DNA of 64,000 nucleotides from Atriophallophorus winterbourni (lineage: Eukaryota > Platyhelminthes > Trematoda > Plagiorchiida > Microphallidae). A model generated the notes under the pieces. That model was not told the origin of the DNA. It saw nothing but the letters and a program-made list of their open reading frames with translations, and did no database searches. The translations under genes were made by a program, and so were the position numbers. This document shows positions 12,301 through 21,300 of this stretch, piece by piece (the first letter of the stretch is position 1; each line of letters starts with the position of its first letter). The DNA lies in contig JACCGJ010003248.1 of assembly GCA_013407085.1 (NCBI GenBank), positions 62,001 through 126,000 of the forward strand. Direction: 5' to 3'.

Positions 12301-15300
12301 ACACCAGCCTGGAAGACGCGCGGAACTGGCACGCCGATCTACGAAAGCATTATCTGCACTTCCTAAGCTTAGAAATGATGGTCTACGCAGTGACAGCCGA
12401 TTGAGCGTTCAGGAACAAGTGCTTCTCAACTCATAGGTTCAGTGTGAAGAGCTTTCATGTCACTTTTGCAAACCTATTTACCGAAGTGCAATCTTTGTAA
12501 AGGTCGATAGCTACTCTCTGTGACTAGCTCCTCCTGGAGGATGAGTCGGATTCAATGAAGATTCTTGGGAATTTTTGTACAACGCGGCGCCCTCAACACC
12601 ACTAGGCGTTTGTTCCACTCAGCTTCTCTAGCCTTTTCGAAACCAAGTGCGACCTGCAAGGCAGTAGGGAGTAGCCCGAAAGGGGTGGTGTGCACCAACT
12701 AACCGTCTGCGAGACTCTGCTCCATATTTTTCTTCATGGTTTTCTCCCGAAGCCTTTTACACGATCGGGTATCCCGCAAGGTAGCGGTGGTTTAAAATCA
12801 GGGTTTTCTTTCGCTTAGATGAAATGCCCTCCCAGGTTAACGAGCTCCATCTGCCCGAAGAAAACTGGTTTTCAGGCGCCAGCCACTCGCCCTCGCCCCT
12901 TCTCCTGTTGGTAGAACCAGTTCCGCCGGGCTCGGGGAGCCACTCATGCAGGCCAGAAGCTGGACTTGGTTGTCAGAGGCTAATTGAGACGCGCATCATA
13001 TGGGAGCATTTTATAGAAAGTGGGAGCTTATCCCCACTGCCAAACTCGGCTACGACAACCTTTGGAACTCTCTGTTTATGTAATTAGGATTGTCATACAT
13101 TTTTAGATTCAAGTTTTATGTACTTTTGACATGTAAACAATACTTTTCGCTTTATTGAACCTCGAGCCCTGATTTTTATGAATCTGTAACATTCCTTTAT
13201 CGGGCTATGTAGTCACACTTGGAGCCTTAGGTCTTCATGCGCTTTCAATGTACATCCACTGTCGGCGTTATCGAGCGAAGAGGACTCACACCGAGCTGTA
13301 CTTTTTGTTTCCCCGTTAAAATCCAGCTGGTGCGCTACCACAAACCGTTCTGTTTTTCCTTTATTTCAGATCCGAACTTTGTGAGATCATTTCTTGTGAC
13401 CTACCGCGTCTTCCTCTCGTCCGAGAGTCTCATCGACCGTCTGATAACTCGATACAACTTTTTTCACCAACAACCATCTTCCGCGGACTCGCAGCTTCAT
13501 TCCGAAATATGTAGTGGAACATTGGATGTACTCCTGACATTGGTTTGTTTTTTGCACAATACGAACACTGGTTACAACGTGTAAAGTTTGAGGCAGCAAT
13601 TTCAGATTATCATAAACGATTTCATTCCATTTCTTTATCAAGTCTGTCATTCCCATTGGTTGATTTCGCTTCGCCTGCATTTGTACACTTTACGTGTATG
13701 TATTGAGTTACACCATGAACATCAATGCCATGATTTCGGGTTCATCTACCTCTGTAACTGCTTCGAACCCTTTTTCTAAATGCGCTCCGTTCTATAATCA
13801 GTCTTTGTCACTCCGTATGAATCATCGCCAAGGTATGTGGTTCACACAAACATGCTTCCGGAATAAACTTCACAAACATGAACAAGGAAAATTGTGATAG
13901 ACTGCGAAAGCAATATTTAGTTTAGTGATTTTAGCAACCCTCTTTCTTCACTACGTTGCGTCATTAGACTTACACGTTTATGCAATTAATTGCCTGAAAC
14001 GTTATGTTCTTTTCATTTAATAGCGATAAAAAACACTCTCCTTTGTTTTACTCATGACTTGTAGGCATTAGACCATAGTCTTCCGAATGCGGTTTTGCTT
14101 TCCGTCTACGCCCAAACGGTTTCTGATAGCAATCGCAAATCGTACAGGTGACTGATCTCGTTGCAGGTACACAAGTCCGCATAATCCTATGTTCCAAGCA
14201 ATTCTGTTCAGCGTGGACTGATATCAAATCTGGTTGCTGTGTGGAAGTGACAGACCTAGGATTGTGGTTATGCTGATGCCGCTCTCTGCGTAAATAGATG
14301 TCTCCATCGACGTGCAGACACATCAACTTCGCTCACACACTCTTAATGCTTAATTTTCTCTTTCTCGTCAACCATTTTGTGTAGTTTGACCCCTTCTTAT
14401 CAAATCGCGAACGTTTGATCCTAATCTGGTTCCGGTACTTCATTTTTACTCTTAAATTCATCGCGTTGTTAAATCCTTTCATCATTCTGTCAGCAACGTG
14501 ATTGCTGCAGACTGTCTGGTTTCAGATGAAATAACACCGCTCTGCTATCAAAACAAGGACGGGCGTCATAATCAGCCCTGAACTACATGCAAATTTCGGC
14601 ACATATCAGGAACTCATCTTTCCATTCATTGCAGTGTACGAATTTGTTTGTACAGCAACGATCATTTGTCTCCGCTGGAATAGCGGCGTGCCTATGTATT
14701 CATTTTTTAATTCAATTTATGGATTGCACCTGCGTGCTACCACAATGTGGGTTCTCATCACTGTAACAATGCTCATTCCAATCCATTCATTGAATTCTTT
14801 TTGTCTAACAGATGTAAACATCACTCGATTGATCTATTTCACAGATATCCTACTTGAGCTGCGACTTCTCACCATGCATGCGATTGTTGGTCGCCTTCCA
14901 GAAAACAATCGACCCCGCGGATCAAGCAAAGTTCACACAGGCGATTGCTACAGGTACTAAGCAACACCTTAAGCGACAATTCCACGACATGCTGAACTTG
15001 CAACACTCCGCGCCGTTCGTCGGGTCGTTGAACTTGTCCTCCGAATCGTCATGTGATTCCAGCACCACTCGGGTACACACATCGTCCACCACGGAGGATC
15101 TGCGTTTTGGCCCATTCAAACGAAACTTATTCAACTCGATCAAACCGAAGCACAGTTTCGCTACTTCGTTCTCCTCGAACCGGGTATCACCGGAGGCTAG
15201 TTTGAGTTCGATCAGTTTGTTGAACCGTTTGAGTGAACCGCCCCCGACCTTGGTCCACAGTTTGACCGTGTGCTCCTTCTCGTCACGTGACATTGCAGAA

Positions 15301-18300
15301 CAGCTTACTTATTTGGAGGCGAAAAAATTTGATCAAATCAGAGTGAGTCATCCGCACTGACACGGTGCAACCGCGTTCTGGTAGTTTGTTGTTTTCAGGC
15401 GGTTCAGTGCTTAAGAGCATCGTGTAGACTCATTTTCTGATGGATACCTCAACGATCACCATCCCCGTAAACGTAGCCGCTAATCTCTCTCTCTCTCTTG
15501 AGATGCAGCCAAACACCTGCTGCTTTTCCTAAATTTGCTTTCTAATTTCTAAGCAATTAGACAGTAACTCAGTCCACGTGCAGCCTATATGACATGTCTT
15601 GTGATTTCGTCCATGGTTCATATTCTAGTGCAAAATCAGTAACTTTCTAAAGTTCCCTTATTAGGTCGCTAGCGCCCACAGGGTCAGTGATTATCTGTGG
15701 TTTGTTTTTGTGTGATATGGTTTCAGACACAGGATTCTGTCTAATATTTTGCTATCCACAGTTCATCTAATTCTAATCGAACTCTATAGAAACTTACCAC
15801 CACATAATGGAAATCAATTTGTGTGCAATCGGTTAGAGCAGTTTTGGGTAACATTTCACTTCTGACACAGAAGCTTCGTCATACCACGGGTGATAGTCCA
15901 TGAACACAATCGGCCTCAAACATATTCCAATCCACATATTTTTCGCTTTTGCACTCAGTTGTTTGTTAGGAGAAAGCTGCTAATTACATGGCCTTAGTTT
16001 GCTTGTGGTATTTCTTTCGATGGCATGCATCAATCACCGTGTTCAAACAATGCTACTTCCCGAAGAAGACTACCGGAAAAGTCAAGCCAAAGTCGACAAC
16101 CGTAAGATAAGATGCTAATCGTTTATTCTTAACCGGCTGCCATCATTTTTGCTTTTTCGTGGGCCTTCTTCGATCGATCGTGTGCGTTGAATGCTCATCT
16201 GAAGCATCGCTTTCTCCAACTGGCAGTCAGATCATACCGGGCGCTTCCATACAAAGGCTATACTCAGTCAATCTGCACTGAACACATGGTGCTTGAGTGA
16301 CCGTCTCTCAGCTGGTAACAGCATCAATATCGTTTCCCAGCTGACTATTATGAATAACCATCTCGGTACATAGAAGAAGAAGAAGAAGAAATTGACTTCA
16401 TTCGTACACACGAATTTTCAGCTGTTACAATAATTTCACCACAAATTTAAAAAATGATAAACATGTCCCGACATCGAGTTACAATTTGTCGGCTGAACGA
16501 TTTTTCTTGTCCGTCTTAATTGATTGACATACGATCCAGTTTACTAGCAAAAGTTTTTGGGTCAAACGTTTCACTGCAAGTCCCGGTTCTAAAGTGCACG
16601 TCGAAATTTGACCTCAGTTGATCCGAAAATATTTGACGCATTTTACCCTTGGAGAAATTAATTGTATGCACGGCCGATTTGAAGGCCCCGATCCACAGTC
16701 ATATTCTTCTTCCAGTTGACTGAATTATTGAACATCAAATGCTTGGAGCGAGGAGAAGCGCCCAGTGTTTCTGCCTGTGCCGCACACTTCTCCACGGTCT
16801 CCAATTGGGTCTTGTATCAAATCCTCAAAGCCAATGCACAGGAACGTGACAAAGTGGCCTTCAAGTTTATTTGCGTCATGAGCGTGAGTAAACTTTTTCG
16901 TCAGCCTCCCCTGCTTTGATTGTGACCTTGGTCTTATACTCTGTTATTTGGTTGTAGAAATTGCGAAGATTGAAAAACTACAGTGGTTTTCTGGCGTTAC
17001 TGTGTTCGTTTCTTTTGGCGCCAGAATCCTTGTTCTCTACGAAAATCCGCTCGGTAAGTCGACTCGATTTATGTCGCTCAGCCTACTCATGATTTGTAAG
17101 TAGTACGTGTACACTCAACGGTTTATCTCTTGAAGATTTGGGGTACATCTATTTTCCCGCAGGTCCTAGATCGTGATGTATACATTTCATGTATTTAATC
17201 CATTTATTTTGTATTTCCTCTTACAACTGTCCAGACCTGGGCAATCTGAGAGTATCTCAGCCCATGTGCAATCTATGAGTGTGTGGTGCTTTGTCTCGAT
17301 CAAGTTTCTGATTTCATACATTATACATACATGGATTTGCTTGCTTAATTGCTGTCCCTTCCATCTCCTAAATAATTTATACCTGTGTGCTGTTTGTCGG
17401 GGAACTATCAATCTGACTCCGAATTGTTATCGAGATAATCTGATTGTTATACGTGTTTCGGAATTTCCGCCAAGTGAATCTTCGTTTAATCTAGCAATTC
17501 CTTTAATCACCAAAGAACTGCTTGCCCGCCGGTCACATGGGAGCTTCACCAAGCCTTCTCCATCCAACCCTCTCGGTGTTTACCGTATCCATTTTAATTT
17601 AAACACGAATCAATTATTAAACAAATCGGGAAGTAGATAGCAAAAGTGTTATTCAATTTTATGAAAAACATATCGTTCCCCTGTTCAATCACATGAGCCC
17701 CCACTCATGTAGACTGGGTTTAAAACCCATGACCATGAATATAAAAGCTCATTTGCATGCATCTCCATCACACACACCACGACCGGTTTCGTGTTGTTTG
17801 CACTCATCAGGTAGGGACAGTAGGATCGGGATCCGCATGCGCTTGAAACAGTAGAAGAATGGTAACCGAGTTGCGCTTGTATGCCACTGTTGGGTAAGGT
17901 TGATCGCACTGTTTCAAGCGCATGCGGATCCTGATCCTACTGCCCCTACCCGATGAGTGCAAACAGCACGAAACCGGTCGTTGGGTGTGTGTGTGTGATG
18001 GAGATGCATGCAAATGAGCTTTTTAAATCGTCCCCCTCTTTTACCGTTCGTATATATGTTCACATAATCATTGCTCACCCTACCGTGAAAATGACCTCGC
18101 GTTTGTCAACAAAGGCTTCTGCCTTCCATACAAATTTGATGTGACCGTCTCTTATTAACGGCAACAAATAACGTGGGTTTCGGTTTCGCGTTTTTTCCTC
18201 CGTTAGACCTAAGCAATCCCGTAGGAATTTCGTGCAAAGCTATTACGATTGCACGTCTCTTTCTTATTTTTGACCCTTCGCCAGTCTTTTCTTTGCCATG

Positions 18301-21300
18301 TGACGTATACGAACAAGCCTAAAAGTAAACCCGAGAATTGAATTTTTAATGGCTTGCGAGAATAGTTGATTGTGATATTTCATTGTGAAATGAATATATG
18401 TTCTTGAAAATTGTGGCATGTATGCTTGCATCTAACGTGTTACTGAATTCTTTTTCTGGTATTTCTTTCAGACTTGTCTTTCTTTTCAACTGTTCCAACT
18501 ACTAGTTAGTATATTTCGCGGTTGACTGTAATCACATTAACAAGTTATCACTTTACCCGGTGGATTGAAGCATTGCTTTTTCTAATCTGTGTCTGTTGCA
18601 TTTTGCTGCCTGCAACAGAAACTCAAGCAACTGAAGCGATTCATGCAGCCACCCGCATTTGCTCTCTACCGGAAGGAGCTCAATTCCGCTGACCCCCCGT
18701 TCATTCCTTATTTGGGATTGATGATGCAGAACTTGGTCATGCTTGCTCAAGGCAATCCCCTGTTTGCGCCCACCATCCCCGAGCAAATGATCCACGCGTA
18801 TCGTAAAGAATACGGGCCGGTGGTGAATGTGTGGCGGTGTCAGAAACATTTCGCCATTATCGCGCCGTTCTACCAACTGTATAACCTGGCCGGTGTGACT
18901 ACGTGAGTTGCGCATTACATTCTCTGATTAGTTTGAAAGCGGATACTGCTGTTGTGTTTGTAAATAATTTTATTGGAAAGTGTGTCATCACAAGGACAGA
19001 CATGTCTCAAATATCGTTGGTTATACCAACTCATATAGAATTGAAGCGTTTCATCACAGCGTTCTGGAACTCAAATCGATCTTTGTCCAATGTGTTCCCA
19101 TGCTCTTCGCAGCAAACTTCTACATGATCGCCGGCTGCCTCAATCGTATTTTTTCATATTTCCTCATTGTCCACACAAAAACGATGTTTTAGTGTTGTCT
19201 GTTAAATAATCCTGGGTGCATTCTAAACTTGGTGGAGCATTTTCTACATGACAATCGACTGTTGTCGTTGGCTTCCTTCGGTCGATGTCGACGATGGATG
19301 TACATCACAATCGCATAACGGTTTCATGCTGCACAAATTTTCGTCTGATTTAACAATTCGATTCGGTAGGAACAATCTCTTCCGCAGCGATCACAATTAA
19401 TCTATTATAACTGGTATAAAATGCAAAAGAATTCAGTCTGTTCGCTTCGTTCCCGATTTTTCGTTCAATATGTTCATGTTTTTATCCTGCGCCAATGTAA
19501 TCATTGTCAGGATGGCCAGGCATACATTCCCACAAAGTTTTTGAACAATTGGTGACCACTGGTCGCCTCGATTCACCCGTGGTTTGTTTATACACCGGGG
19601 ATCCTGGTGCACTGTCCCGTGGGTGTGTGTGTGTGTGGACTGGGTGCAAATGTCACCGTCGCTCAGTTTGTGGTGGAAGTAAACAAGTTGCAAGTGAGTG
19701 CAATCCGGTGACACACATTCGTCAGTTGTCGCGAGAGCGGGACGGATGACTTTTTGTGGTGGTCAGCCACCGTGTTCGAATGTCAGCTCATGAGAATTTG
19801 TAGCCATGGTGGTTGTTCTGGGGTGGTATGCATTTTTCCGTTATATTTCATAAAAGGCTATTTATTGTGAACAGTGTTTGCGTGCGGGTTATTTCAATTC
19901 TGAATTTCAAATATCGTTGTTTTCTTCTCGCTCTATCTTGTTCGTGAATTGTTTTGTGCAGACTGTTGTTGCCTGACACTCATAGCTCACTAGAAATTCT
20001 TAAAACGGAATAGTGTTGCTCATATCCGCCGCACTTACATGTCACAGCCGGTTTCTGGCTATTTTCATTCATCAAATGGTGAGAGCCGTACGATTATGTT
20101 TTTACGGATCTTTGAAACATTGGTTTAAGTAAGAAGTAAGAAAGCCAACCTGATCCAGGCAAAAGTGCCGCACAGTCAGAGACTACACGTGGCGATATTA
20201 CTGTCAGGTTGCTCAGGCCTAGACAGATATGAGAAATAGAGAATAAAGATGGTAGTGAGACTCCAGCGTGTTTCAGCATGCAGCTCACTACCTGTGGCTA
20301 ATCAATTTACCACGGTGTTAGCCACACAGCACAGCATAGTTTCGTACCGTGTACATTGGTAGTGTAGAGGATCAAGTTTCTCGAAATTTGAATTTCGGTG
20401 TGCGGCAAGTGAAATCTAAGTTCAACAATGCTGTGATGTGAAATTTGTACAAGTAAACACCGTGTTCAACATTAGATATAAGAAAATATGAGCGAAGAGC
20501 AAACATTTTTGAAAGACTGAAATACTTTTGGACACCTGTTTCTTGTTGGCTGTCCAGTGAGTATGTGATGTATCAATGTATTAATAATTGACTGCCTTAC
20601 AATTAATCGACGCATAAGTATACAGAGGGGTAATGAGAAATTAGTGAGCTATTAAATTATATTAGGCAGTTTTCAACTAAAGAATCTTCCGCTTAGATTT
20701 TCCAGCCAGGAATGCATCTAACAATCGTTCTTTCATTTAATTACAGACAATGCAGTATGGCTTTAATGTGGAGGTGGAAACATTTAATACTACACTCTAT
20801 CAACATTTCACACAGAGGTTAAGTCAAAAACAAAGTTAGAGTTTGAATCCTACTTGATTTTCTAGCTTAAACTGTTTTTTTTAATGACGAAGTATCAGTT
20901 GCCGTGTACAACATTCGTATTCGCAATCCCCCACAAACTAAGTAAACAACAACTATAAATCCAGAACCTATAACTGGTGACTCAAACGAAATCTCCCACA
21001 TTTACGAACAGCCTTCACTGACGCTGCACTCAAACTGTTTTACTGGTTTCTCGTACTCGCCGCACCTATCCGATGGAGACAGAGAAGCATGTTCAGCAGG
21101 CCTTGAAACTTTGATGCGTTGACAATCAAGTGGCCAACTTCAAAGGTTATTGCTTCATCCAACCAGTTTCCATAACCAATCCACATGCTAGTTTGAAGAC
21201 AAATGATCAAATCCAAGAAAGTAGTTGGCTTTCAGACTGCTCTTATCCTCTGCAATCACACTCTACTACTTTTCTCTCATACCCAAGTTAAGGTGACCCG

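Larger units (their letters stand above)
17683..18020. repeat. Family B inverted pair
   Basis: Two family B copies lie head to head. The left arm (17746-17852) and right arm (17908-18020) are reverse complements with a 55-bp spacer, so transcripts could form a long hairpin. Bases 17683-17745 continue the left copy into a second unit. Each arm carries a hammerhead motif. Confidence 0.85.

Noticed and set aside
12824..13087. 87-codon plus-strand frame in gene A intron
   Set aside because: It is family D repeat sequence, not conserved in the other copy, and does not fit the phase of the RasGEF exons.
19504..19749. 81-codon frame in the last intron of gene A
   Set aside because: Cysteine-rich by chance from a GT microsatellite; no splice sites fit the phases of exons 12 and 13, which join directly.
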